Shown: positions 1-5,473, counted from the stretch's first letter. The stretch is 5,473 nt of DNA from an uncultured Rhodocyclaceae bacterium (GCA_903950295.1 CAJBAP010000396.1:1-5473); one strand, 5' to 3'. Made by a program: numbers and translations. Notes: generated by a model from the letters alone, not told the origin.

Positions 1-341
1 ATCTTCGGACACTTGAGGTCTTCGAGCGAAAGGATCTTCGACGGAATGGTCCGCATCACCGCCGCCGCACCGCGGTTCTGGACAAAGGCATTGACCCGGA
101 AGCGCGCCAGGTTGGGTACCGCGAAGGAAAAGTCGCACTCGAGGTGTTCTTCATAGACCTTGCGCTGCCCGTCGTTCATGATGTCATAGATCATTCCATG
201 CACATCCTTGTGCTCCATCGCCGGCAGGTTGATGCGGCGGATATCACCATGCACGCGGATCATCGGTGGCAGACCGGAAGAGAGGTGCAGGTCGGATGCC
301 TTGTTCTTGACAACAAAGGCCAGTAGTTCGGTGATGTCCAT
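1..341 (-). CDS. pilT: PilT, type IV pilus retraction ATPase (N-terminal part, runs off the left edge)
   Basis: PilT is the cytoplasmic hexameric ATPase that depolymerises type IV pili, driving retraction, twitching motility and DNA uptake. The fragment gives 113 complete codons beginning MDITELLAFVVKNKASDLHL, followed by the conserved stretches LPPMIRVHGDIRRIN (residues 25-39), MIYDIMND (50-57) and ARFRVNAFVQNRG (79-91). These belong to the PAS-like N-terminal domain of PilT. Family members are about 345 residues, so the Walker A/B and AIRNLIRE-type motifs lie outside the window. The ATG at 341-339 has a GGAG Shine-Dalgarno (complement of 348-351) six bases upstream and matches the usual PilT N-terminus. 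PilU is the closest paralogue, but the MDITELLAF start and the DLHLSSGLPPMIR stretch favour PilT. The gene is divergent from yggS with only 42 bp between them, a common betaproteobacterial arrangement. Confidence 0.95.
   Translation of the reverse strand, partial: MDITELLAFVVKNKASDLHLSSGLPPMIRVHGDIRRINLPAMEHKDVHGMIYDIMNDGQRKVYEEHLECDFSFAVPNLARFRVNAFVQNRGAAAVMRTIPSKILSLEDLKCPK
307..335 (+). promoter_or_regulatory. Candidate promoter for the yggS-proC-yggT-yggU-apaH operon
   Basis: A perfect TTGACA hexamer lies at 307-312, inside the pilT coding region. Seventeen bases downstream is a weak -10, GGTGAT, at 330-335 (3 of 6). Transcription would start near 342 and give a leader of about 42 bases to the yggS ATG. 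The gap between pilT and yggS is only 42 bp, so the operon promoter has to overlap pilT if it is local. The -35 bases also encode conserved PilT residues, so the match may be chance. A second -10-like TATACT at 367-372 has no -35 and would leave almost no leader. Confidence 0.25.
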
Positions 342-364
342 GGATGTCTCCGGTGGATGGCTTG

Positions 365-393
365 GGTATACTGAAGGCGCTATATGACAACAA
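365..393 (-). promoter_or_regulatory. Candidate sigma-70 promoter for pilT
   Basis: On the minus strand a -35-like TTGTTG (complement of 388-393, 3 of 6 to TTGACA) is separated by exactly 17 bases from a -10-like TATACC (complement of 365-370, 4 of 6 to TATAAT). The predicted start of transcription, near 358, would give a leader of about 17 bases that still contains the GGAG ribosome site. The -35 lies inside the first codons of yggS. The match is moderate and unproven. Confidence 0.3.
373..377 (+). promoter_or_regulatory. Ribosome binding site of yggS
   Basis: GAAGG lies six bases upstream of the ATG at 384 and supports that start codon. Confidence 0.7.
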
Positions 394-1097
394 TTCACGC
401 CAACCTGCAAGCTGTAAAGGACCGTATTGCCACCGCCTGCGCCGCCGCACAGCGCGACCCCGCAACGGTCACACTGCTGGCGGTGTCGAAAACCTGGCCA
501 GCGGCATGTATTCGTGAAGCGGCAGCAACCAACCAGCGCGCCTTTGGGGAGAACTACGTGCAGGAGGCGCAGGCCAAGCAGGCTGAATTGGCCGACCTTG
601 ATCTGCAATGGCATTTCATCGGCCCCCTGCAAAGCAACAAGACCCGGTCAGTCGCCGAACATTTTTCCTGGGTACATTCGGTCGAGCGCCTTAAAATCGC
701 CGCAAGGTTGTCGGAACAACGCCCGGCCGACTTGTCCCCGCTCAATGTCTGCGTGCAGGTCAATGTGAGCGGTGAGGCGAGCAAGAGCGGCTGCGCCCCG
801 GCGGAAGCACCGGCGCTATGCCACACGATAGCAACACTACCTGGCCTGCGTTTGCGTGGCCTGATGGCGATTCCCGAGCCAACCGCCGAGCCAGCCGAAA
901 TGTCGGCGCTGGCCGATTCGATCACCCGGCGGCGCTTTGCGTTGTTGCGTGAATTACGCGATACGCTGGTAGCCGAAGGTCTGGCACTCGATACACTGTC
1001 GATGGGCATGAGTCACGACCTCGAGGCAGCGATCATGGAAGGCGCAACTGTCGTGCGCATCGGCACGGCAATTTTTGGTGAAAGGCAATACGCGTGA
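384..1097 (+). CDS. yggS: YggS/PROSC family pyridoxal phosphate homeostasis protein
   Basis: This is a cytoplasmic PLP-binding protein of the YggS/PLPBP family. It has an alanine-racemase-like TIM-barrel fold without known catalysis, and it buffers PLP and affects amino-acid and keto-acid pools. At 237 residues it has the family length. The motif LLAVSKTWPA (31-40) carries the PLP-binding lysine, K36. Other family blocks are FGENYVQEA (54-62), HFIGPLQSNK (77-86), LRLRGLMAIP (165-174 by family order, about 155-164 here), SMGMSHDLEAAI (206-217) and RIGTAIFG (225-232), the last two forming the phosphate-binding end of the barrel. The start is set by the GAAGG site and by the family N-terminus. 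The stop TGA (1095-1097) overlaps the proC GTG by four bases, so the two are translationally coupled; the yggS-proC pairing is widely conserved in bacteria. The residue positions given for the LRLRGLMAIP block are approximate. Confidence 0.97.
   Translation: MTTIHANLQAVKDRIATACAAAQRDPATVTLLAVSKTWPAACIREAAATNQRAFGENYVQEAQAKQAELADLDLQWHFIGPLQSNKTRSVAEHFSWVHSVERLKIAARLSEQRPADLSPLNVCVQVNVSGEASKSGCAPAEAPALCHTIATLPGLRLRGLMAIPEPTAEPAEMSALADSITRRRFALLRELRDTLVAEGLALDTLSMGMSHDLEAAIMEGATVVRIGTAIFGERQYA
1081..1085 (+). promoter_or_regulatory. Ribosome binding site of proC (supports GTG start)
   Basis: AAAGG inside the end of yggS lies eight bases before the GTG at 1094. It supports this GTG as the start, because the residues that follow (MKITFIGGGNMA) are the expected beginning of the Rossmann fold and no in-frame ATG occurs before codon 11. 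Confidence 0.6.
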
Positions 1098-1924
1098 AAA
1101 TAACCTTCATCGGTGGTGGCAACATGGCGACCGCCCTCATCGGCGGCATGAAGAAACAGGGGTTCTCTGCGGCCGGCATTCAGGTCGTCGAGCCGGTTGC
1201 CGAGGCGCGCGAACGGCTGACTGAAAATTTCGGCATCCGCTGTGCGCCCGCCATCGACACGGCGGCGCTCAATTGCGAGGTGCTCGTGCTGGCGGTCAAA
1301 CCGCAGATGATGAAGGAGGCACTCGCGCCGGCAGCCGGCAAGCTTGGCGACCAACTGGTCATCAGCATCGCCGCCGGCTTGCGGCTCGCCGACATCGGTC
1401 GCTGGTTGGGCGACACGGGTAACAACGGCAACTATGGCAAGTTGGTGCGGGCCATGCCCAACACTCCGGCGCTGATCGGCGCCGGCATCACCGGCCTGTT
1501 TGCCGCACCGGAGGTTGACCGCGAGGGGCGCGACACCGCCGAGAAAATCCTGCGCGCCGTCGGCAGTACGCTCTGGATCGAAGATGAGGCATTGATGGAC
1601 GTGGTGACTGCCGTCTCGGGCAGCGGCCCGGCCTACGTGTTCTACTTTATCGAAGCGCTACAGAATGCGGGAACCGATCTGGGCTTGCCGGCCGAGACCG
1701 CGCGCCTCCTGGCGATCGAAACCTTTCTCGGCGCCTCTCGGCTTGCCGAGGCCAGCGAGGAACCAGTAGGCGTACTGCGCGAGCGCGTCACCTCGAAAGG
1801 CGGCACCACAGCCGCCGCGCTCGATGCCTTCGCCTCGCTGCGGGTTGGCGTGTCGATCGGACATGGCATCGCAGCAGCGGCTACGCGCGGGCGTGAGCTC
1901 TGCGACCAATTAGGCAAGGACTGA
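1094..1924 (+). CDS. proC: Pyrroline-5-carboxylate reductase
   Basis: ProC reduces 1-pyrroline-5-carboxylate to L-proline with NAD(P)H, the final step of proline synthesis, in the cytoplasm. The 276-residue product has the family length. The N-terminal Rossmann domain begins FIGGGNMA (5-12) and continues through LAVKP (66-70) and RAMPNTPALIGAG (119-131). The C-terminal dimerisation and catalytic domain carries VSGSGPAYVF (174-183) and the P5C reductase signature RVTSKGGTTAAAL (231-243). The start is GTG. A Gly/Asn-rich stretch around residues 107-115 (DTGNNGNYG), just before the RAMPNTP block, looks longer than the corresponding loop I recall from relatives. The gene overlaps yggS by four bases, and yggT follows after 13 bases. 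All core motifs are intact, so the enzyme should be active. Confidence 0.98.
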   Translation: MKITFIGGGNMATALIGGMKKQGFSAAGIQVVEPVAEARERLTENFGIRCAPAIDTAALNCEVLVLAVKPQMMKEALAPAAGKLGDQLVISIAAGLRLADIGRWLGDTGNNGNYGKLVRAMPNTPALIGAGITGLFAAPEVDREGRDTAEKILRAVGSTLWIEDEALMDVVTAVSGSGPAYVFYFIEALQNAGTDLGLPAETARLLAIETFLGASRLAEASEEPVGVLRERVTSKGGTTAAALDAFASLRVGVSIGHGIAAAATRGRELCDQLGKD

Positions 1925-1937
1925 GGGAACAACTCTG

Positions 1938-2504
1938 ATGCTGGCACAAATCGTCGGGCTACTGCTCGGTACCGCCGCCAACCTGCTGGCGGTGGCTTTT
2001 CTCGCGCGGGTATATCTGCAGTGGGTACGTGCGCCATTTCGCAACCCCATCGGACAGTTCGTGCTGGCCGTCACCGACTGGGCGGTGCTGCCCTTGCGAC
2101 GTTTCATCCCCGGCCTGTTCGGCATGGATCTCGCGAGTGTCCTGGCCGCATGGTTCGTGCAGATCGCCTATTTTGGCATCATGATCGGGCTGACCGGGGT
2201 ATTGGCCGTATCGCCGGAAGCCATGCTCGGCGTCGTCTGGCTTGCCTGCATCGCCGTGCTGCGCATGGCGGTGTACCTCGTGATGGGGGTGGTGATCGTG
2301 GCCGCGCTGCTGTCGTGGATCAACCCTTACTCGCCGCTCGTACCGCTGTTCGATGCACTGTCCCGGCCGTTGCTCGGACCGGTGCGTCGTCGCATGCCGG
2401 TGCTCGGCGGCATCGACCTTTCGCCACTGGTGGTGATCCTGCTGCTCGAAGTGCTGCTGGTCGTGCTCGCCAACCTGCAGCCCATGTCGTTCCTGCTGCC
2501 ATGA
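1938..2504 (+). CDS. yggT: YggT family integral membrane protein
   Basis: This is an inner-membrane protein of the YGGT family. Its exact function is unsettled; E. coli YggT has been linked to osmotic tolerance and potassium uptake, and relatives in Gram-positives and plastids to division and membrane organisation. The 188-residue product holds two copies of the YGGT unit. Each has a hydrophobic helix, an amphipathic NP...P.R block, then another helix. The first block is RNPIGQFVLAVTDWAVLPLRR (approximately 35-55) and the second runs from NPYSPL (129-134) through RPLLGPVRRRMP (143-154) to GGIDLSPL (157-164). Likely membrane segments are near residues 3-25, 66-90, 97-125 and 160-180. GAGGG at 1923-1927, overlapping the proC stop, is a ribosome site ten bases before the ATG. 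The last four bases overlap the yggU start. Confidence 0.93.
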   Translation: MLAQIVGLLLGTAANLLAVAFLARVYLQWVRAPFRNPIGQFVLAVTDWAVLPLRRFIPGLFGMDLASVLAAWFVQIAYFGIMIGLTGVLAVSPEAMLGVVWLACIAVLRMAVYLVMGVVIVAALLSWINPYSPLVPLFDALSRPLLGPVRRRMPVLGGIDLSPLVVILLLEVLLVVLANLQPMSFLLP

Positions 2505-2791
2505 CACCCTGGCTACGCTCGGCAGGCGATGATGTGATCGTCAGCCTGCACATCCAGCCGGGCGCGAAAAGATCCGAGGTGGTTGGCCCGCGCGGCGATG
2601 CGCTGAAAATTCGTCTCGCCGCGCCGCCCGTCGATGGCAAGGCGAATGCTGCGTTGCTCGCCTTCATCGCCGAAAAAGTCGGCGCTGGCAGGACGGCAGT
2701 TGAACTCGTCAGCGGGCAAACCTCGCGCGCCAAGCGCGTTTGCATTCATCAGATCACCTCCCAGGTGGTTCTGGCTGCACTGGAGAATTAA
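2501..2791 (+). CDS. yggU: YggU family (DUF167) small protein
   Basis: This is a 96-residue cytoplasmic protein of the DUF167/YggU family, of unknown biochemical function. The family core is plain: VSLHIQPGAKRSEVVG (14-29), LKIRLAAPPVDGKANAALL (35-53) and VELVSGQTSRAKRV (67-80), within the small alpha/beta fold known from structures of E. coli YggU and its relatives. The frame is open further upstream, but that part is only a shadow of yggT; homology begins at this ATG. The ATG overlaps the yggT stop in an ATGA junction, and I see no Shine-Dalgarno in the bases just before it, so translation probably depends on ribosomes finishing yggT. Its stop overlaps the apaH start by one base. Confidence 0.93.
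   Translation: MTPWLRSAGDDVIVSLHIQPGAKRSEVVGPRGDALKIRLAAPPVDGKANAALLAFIAEKVGAGRTAVELVSGQTSRAKRVCIHQITSQVVLAALEN
2782..2785 (+). promoter_or_regulatory. Ribosome binding site of apaH
   Basis: GGAG in the last codons of yggU lies five bases before the ATG at 2791. It decides the start: an in-frame ATG at 2740 would add 17 residues unlike any ApaH N-terminus. Confidence 0.7.
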
Positions 2792-3627
2792 TGGCCACCT
2801 ACGCCTTCGGCGACTTGCAGGGTTGCTACGATCCTCTCGCACGCCTGCTCGATTATCTGGATTTTTCGCCTGAAAACGACCGTCTCTGGTTCGTCGGCGA
2901 CCTGGTGAATCGCGGCCCGCAGTCGCTCGAGGTGCTGCGTTTCGTCAAGCAACTCGGCCCCGCAGCCATCACCGTACTCGGCAATCACGACCTCCATCTG
3001 GTCATGCAGGCGGAAGGCTACGGCAAGGCTAACAAGGAAGATACGCTCGAGGAAATCCTCACCGCACCCGATCGCGACGAACTGCTCACCTGGCTACGGG
3101 CGCTCCCGTTGTTTCATGTCGAGGGAAAATGGTCGATGGTGCATGCCGGCCTCCTGCCCGCATGGAGCATAACGCAAGCACGGGCGCTCTCGGACGAAGT
3201 ATCGGCGGCACTGATCGCCCCCAACTACCGCAAATTCCTCGCCAACATGTGGGGCTCCGAGCCGGACGGCTGGCGCGACGAACTGACCGGTTGGGACCGG
3301 TTGCGCGTCGTGGTGAATGCGATGACCCGCATGCGCTTCGTCACGGCCAATGGTCGCATGGAATTTCGCGCGCCGGGCGCCAAGGGTCCGCCGGAACGCG
3401 GGCCCGTGGATTGCACACCCTGGTTCGCAGCCCCCGATCGCCAGAGCGCCGATCACATGATCGTTTGCGGTCACTGGTCGGCTCTCGGCTTTCGGCAAAC
3501 GGAGAACCTTCTGGCGCTGGATTCGGGTTGCCTGTGGGGTGGCAATCTGACCGCCGTGCGGCTCGAAGACCAGCGCGTATTCCAGATGCCCTGCGGCCAG
3601 TCGGCCAGGCCGACCGGCTGGCAGTAA
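2791..3627 (+). CDS. apaH: Symmetrical diadenosine tetraphosphatase (Ap4A hydrolase)
   Basis: ApaH is a cytoplasmic metallophosphoesterase that splits Ap4A into two ADP. In E. coli it also removes Np4 caps from RNA, so it influences stress responses and RNA stability. At 278 residues it matches the E. coli length. The phosphoesterase motifs follow in order: GDLQGC (7-12), GDLVNRGP (36-43), LGNHDLHL (63-70), MVHAGLLP (116-123) and CGHWSALG (226-233), then the ApaH block LDSGCLWGGNLTAVRLED (243-260). The first motif has Gln10 where E. coli has His (GDVHGC). I recall GDLQGC in other proteobacterial ApaH proteins, so this is probably a lineage variant and not a loss of activity. The start overlaps the yggU stop as TAATG with GGAG upstream. 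The gene ends 4 bp from the convergent fbp. In E. coli apaH belongs to a different operon. Confidence 0.96.
   Translation: MATYAFGDLQGCYDPLARLLDYLDFSPENDRLWFVGDLVNRGPQSLEVLRFVKQLGPAAITVLGNHDLHLVMQAEGYGKANKEDTLEEILTAPDRDELLTWLRALPLFHVEGKWSMVHAGLLPAWSITQARALSDEVSAALIAPNYRKFLANMWGSEPDGWRDELTGWDRLRVVVNAMTRMRFVTANGRMEFRAPGAKGPPERGPVDCTPWFAAPDRQSADHMIVCGHWSALGFRQTENLLALDSGCLWGGNLTAVRLEDQRVFQMPCGQSARPTGWQ
3597..3621. other. GC-rich inverted repeat at the apaH/fbp convergent end
   Basis: The final apaH codons contain GTCGGCC-A-GGCCGAC (3600-3614), a near-perfect palindrome. An alternative longer fold pairs 3597-3604 with 3614-3621, eight pairs with one G-U wobble and a nine-base loop. It lies just inside apaH and 18 bases past the fbp stop read on the minus strand. 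No run of T follows it closely on either strand, so it is not a standard intrinsic terminator. It could slow polymerase or protect mRNA 3' ends, or simply reflect GC-rich coding sequence. Confidence 0.35.
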
Positions 3628-3631
3628 GCAA

Positions 3632-4651
3632 TCAGCTGGTTTTCAGTTCCTGATGGTAGCGCTCGATGCGCTCCACTTCGTTCTTCGAACCGAAGATCAG
3701 CGGCACACGCTGGTGCAGTGAGGTCGGTTGCACGTCGAGCATGCGCTGCAGGCCGGTGGTGCAGATGCCGCCCGCCTGCTCGATGATGAAGCCGACCGGG
3801 TTGGCCTCGTACAACAAGCGCAGACGGCCGGGTTTCGACGCATCCTTGGTGTCCTTCGGATACATGAAGACACCACCGCGCGTGAGAATGCGATAGGCCT
3901 CGGCCACCATCGAGGCAATCCAGCGCATGTTGAAGTCCTTGCCGCGCGGGCCGGTCTTGCCAGCCATGCACTCATCGACATAGCGCTTGACGGGCCACTC
4001 CCAGAAGCGCTCGTTCGACGCATTGATGGCGAACTCCTGCGTGTCTTCGGGGATCTTCATGGCCGGATGAGTCAGGATGAACTCGCCGACTTCGCGGTCG
4101 AGCGTGAAGCCGTTCACGCCATGGCCGGTGGTGATGATCAGCAGCGTCGAGGGGCCGTAGAGCGCAAAGCCGGCACAGACTTGCTGCGCACCAGGCTGGA
4201 GAAAATCCTCGAGCTTGGCGTCGACGCCCGGGTTGGGCGAGCGCAGGATGGAAAAGATCGTGCCGACGGTGATATTCACGTCGATGTTCGATGAACCGTC
4301 GAGCGGATCGAAGACCAGCAGGTACTTGCCGCGCACGTTGGTGGCAGAGATCGGGTAGATGTCTTCCATCTCCTCCGAAGCCATGCCGGCAAGATGGCCA
4401 GCCCACTCGTTGGACTTGATCATCACGTCATTGGAGATGATGTCGAGCTTCTTCTGCACCTCGCCCTGCACGTTTTCTTCGCCGGCGCTACCTAGCACGC
4501 CAATCAGGGCGCCCTTTGACACGGCATTGCTGATGACCTTGCAGGCGGTGGCGACATCGTTGAGCAGGCCAGTGAAATCACCGGAAGCGCCCGCGATGTG
4601 GCGCTGCTCTTCAATAATGAATTGGGTGAGGGTAGTGCGGCCGTCCTGCAT
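3632..4651 (-). CDS. fbp: Fructose-1,6-bisphosphatase, class I
   Basis: This cytoplasmic, magnesium-dependent enzyme converts fructose 1,6-bisphosphate to fructose 6-phosphate. The step belongs to gluconeogenesis and, in autotrophs, to the Calvin cycle. The 339-residue product is complete and of class I length. Key blocks are [11 protein letters not shown] (90-100), with metal-binding acidic residues, the catalytic [13 protein letters not shown] (114-126), the substrate-binding GKDFNMRW region (237-244) and the active-site signature [14 protein letters not shown] (275-288), followed by [10 protein letters not shown] (291-300). The ATG at 4651-4649 has a strong AAGGAG (complement of 4659-4664) seven bases upstream. 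The gene is downstream of ychF on the same strand, across 153 bp, and faces apaH with a 4-bp gap. No cbb genes are in view, so the pathway it serves cannot be decided here. Confidence 0.98.
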   Translation of the reverse strand: MQDGRTTLTQFIIEEQRHIAGASGDFTGLLNDVATACKVISNAVSKGALIGVLGSAGEENVQGEVQKKLDIISNDVMIKSNEWAGHLAGMASEEMEDIYPISATNVRGKYLLVFDPLDGSSNIDVNITVGTIFSILRSPNPGVDAKLEDFLQPGAQQVCAGFALYGPSTLLIITTGHGVNGFTLDREVGEFILTHPAMKIPEDTQEFAINASNERFWEWPVKRYVDECMAGKTGPRGKDFNMRWIASMVAEAYRILTRGGVFMYPKDTKDASKPGRLRLLYEANPVGFIIEQAGGICTTGLQRMLDVQPTSLHQRVPLIFGSKNEVERIERYHQELKTS

Positions 4652-4658
4652 GGGTTTT

Positions 4659-4664
4659 CTCCTT
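4659..4664 (-). promoter_or_regulatory. Ribosome binding site of fbp
   Basis: Read on the minus strand this is AAGGAG, a full-strength Shine-Dalgarno seven bases before the fbp ATG. It is the best ribosome site in the window and suggests efficient translation initiation. Confidence 0.8.
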
Positions 4665-4755
4665 GGCGACTGAATCGAAACCGCGAATTTAGCCGCATCG
4701 CAGCATCAGCACCAGACACAATTTTTTATCGTCAGGATAAGGCCGGCTGCGTGAT

Positions 4756-4776
4756 GCAGAAGGACCAGTCTTCTGC
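4756..4776 (-). other. Hairpin downstream of ychF
   Basis: GCAGAAG and CTTCTGC form a perfect seven-base-pair stem with a seven-base loop, starting 28 bases past the ychF stop codon. The bases after it on the minus strand (ATCACGCAGCC) contain no T-tract, so it is not a canonical terminator. A smaller stem, GCCGA-AAAG-TCGGC at 4789-4802, begins two bases after the stop. The pair could stabilise the ychF 3' end or act as a weak pause or termination site before fbp. Confidence 0.35.
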
Positions 4777-4804
4777 CGTCCCGCCAACGCCGACTTTTCG
4801 GCCG

Positions 4805-5473
4805 CTAGACGTTGAAGAGGAAGTTGAGTACGTCGCCATCTTTCACAACATACTCCTTGCCTTCCGCCCGCATCTTGCCGGCCTCTTTTGCGCCTGTTTC
4901 GCCCTTGTAGGCGATGAAATCTTCGTAGGCGATGGTCTGGGCGCGGATGAAACCGCGCTCGAAATCAGTGTGGATCACGCCGGCGGCTTGCGGCGCGGTG
5001 TCGCCCTGATGGATGGTCCAGGCACGCACTTCCTTCACGCCGGCGGTGAAATAGGTTTGCAGGCCAAGCAGGTGATAGGCGGCACGGATCAGACGGTTGA
5101 GGCCCGGCTCATCCTGCCCCAGGTCGGCGAGAAAGACCTGCTTGTCTTCGTCTTCGAGGTCGGCGATTTCGGCCTCGATGGCGGCGCAGATGGCGACGAC
5201 GTCGGCGTTTTCCTGCGCCGCATGGGCGCACACGGCGGCGAGGTAGGCGTTGTTCTCAAAGCCGCCTTCCTTGACGTTGGCAGCATACAAAACCGGTTTC
5301 GCGGTCAGTAGAAAAAATGGCCGCAGATTGACCCACTCTTCCTTCGATAGATCGAGGGCGCGCACCGGTTTGGCTTGATTCAACTGTGCCATGCATTTTT
5401 CCAGCACATCGACCAGCAGCTTGGCTTCCTTGTCGCCACCCGACTTGGCCTGCTTGGTGTAGCGATTGAGGGC
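4805..5473 (-). CDS. ychF: YchF/OLA1 family ribosome-associated ATPase (C-terminal part, runs off the right edge)
   Basis: YchF is an Obg-like P-loop protein that prefers ATP to GTP, binds ribosomes and affects stress responses. The reading frame is open to the window edge and gives the last 222 residues of a protein usually about 363 long; the P-loop and switch motifs are therefore missing from view. In the visible part, [14 protein letters not shown] (62-75 of the fragment) holds the NxxE that replaces the GTP-specific NKxD and explains the ATP preference. [11 protein letters not shown] follows (96-106). The C-terminal TGS domain spans roughly 137-220, with [31 protein letters not shown] and the ending [12 protein letters not shown], all close to E. 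coli YchF. An in-frame GTG at 5407 is internal, not the start. The helical coiled-coil arm lies in the missing N-terminal portion. Confidence 0.97.
   Translation of the reverse strand, partial: ALNRYTKQAKSGGDKEAKLLVDVLEKCMAQLNQAKPVRALDLSKEEWVNLRPFFLLTAKPVLYAANVKEGGFENNAYLAAVCAHAAQENADVVAICAAIEAEIADLEDEDKQVFLADLGQDEPGLNRLIRAAYHLLGLQTYFTAGVKEVRAWTIHQGDTAPQAAGVIHTDFERGFIRAQTIAYEDFIAYKGETGAKEAGKMRAEGKEYVVKDGDVLNFLFNV

Larger units (their letters stand above)
4652..4804 (-). promoter_or_regulatory. fbp upstream region (ychF-fbp gap)
   Basis: This 153-bp gap is the longest non-coding stretch in the window and probably holds the fbp promoter. On the minus strand it contains an AT-rich patch (complement of 4717-4740) with a TTATC-N5-GATAA inverted repeat at 4726-4740, then a -10-like TAAATT (complement of 4686-4691) 34 bases before the ATG. 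No good -35 sits 16-18 bases above either AT-rich element, so I cannot place a sigma-70 promoter with confidence. An activator-dependent promoter or cotranscription from ychF are both possible. Confidence 0.3.

Noticed and set aside
2021..2500. Upstream extension of the yggU reading frame, suggesting a 256-residue protein.
   Set aside because: The extra part is out-of-frame yggT sequence with low-complexity Arg/Ala/Gly composition; DUF167 homology begins at the ATG at 2501.
1959..2507. A 182-codon minus-strand open frame rich in His, Gln and Asp opposite yggT.
   Set aside because: The composition is what results from reading the complement of hydrophobic Leu/Val/Ile codons; it is a shadow of the yggT coding sequence.
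2740..2790. Longer apaH start at the ATG at 2740.
   Set aside because: ApaH proteins begin MATY...GD, which fits the ATG at 2791 with its GGAG site; the 17 extra residues are shadow of yggU.
3632..4651. Possible Calvin-cycle operon, given fbp.
   Set aside because: No cbb, rubisco or phosphoribulokinase gene is in the window; the neighbour is ychF, so autotrophy cannot be inferred.
4689..4706. A five-codon minus-strand mini-ORF (MLRCG) in the fbp leader, as a possible attenuator peptide.
   Set aside because: It has no ribosome site, no run of regulatory codons and no coupled terminator/antiterminator structure.
4598..5311. A 237-codon open frame on the plus strand opposite fbp and ychF.
   Set aside because: It is antisense to two clearly conserved genes and crosses their intergenic gap. 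It shows no recognisable protein motif and has no clear ribosome site. High GC content leaves such frames open by chance.
1..5473. Search for mobile elements, CRISPR repeats, tRNA/rRNA genes or riboswitches.
   Set aside because: I saw no terminal repeats, spaced direct repeats, tRNA arm signatures or conserved riboswitch cores, and nearly all bases are in conserved core genes.

Overview
The window is GC-rich, densely packed bacterial chromosome. Every gene is an ordinary housekeeping or core gene, and the proteins look betaproteobacterial. PilT begins MDITELLAF, ApaH begins MATYAFGDLQGC, and the divergent pilT / yggS-proC-yggT-yggU layout is the familiar one of that class. A Rhodocyclales or Nitrosomonadales-type organism is my best guess, but the sequence alone does not fix the genus. 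There are no insertion sequences, phage genes, CRISPR arrays, tRNAs or rRNAs.

Layout. (1) Positions 1-341, minus strand: the first 113 codons of pilT, the type IV pilus retraction ATPase, cut by the window edge. (2) A 42-bp divergent gap, 342-383. (3) Positions 384-3627, plus strand: a tight five-gene run yggS (PLP homeostasis), proC (last step of proline synthesis), yggT (membrane protein), yggU/DUF167 and apaH (Ap4A hydrolase). The junctions are a 4-nt overlap, a 13-nt gap, a 4-nt overlap and a 1-nt overlap, so this is almost certainly one translationally coupled operon. (4) Positions 3632-4651, minus strand: fbp, class I fructose-1,6-bisphosphatase, convergent with apaH across only 4 bp. 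(5) A 153-bp gap, 4652-4804, with an AT-rich patch and short inverted repeats. (6) Positions 4805-5473, minus strand: the C-terminal 222 residues of the YchF/OLA1 ATPase, whose N-terminal part lies beyond the window.

How they fit together: yggS and proC are a conserved pair linking PLP and amino-acid metabolism, and yggT and yggU are their usual followers. apaH sits as a coupled fifth member; in E. coli it lies instead in the surA-pdxA-ksgA-apaG-apaH cluster. fbp serves gluconeogenesis or, in an autotroph, the Calvin cycle; nothing here decides which. I found no convincing undescribed system. The points worth a second look are small: junction architecture, candidate divergent promoters, a hairpin without a U-tract between convergent genes, a short loop insertion in ProC and a metal-site substitution in ApaH.
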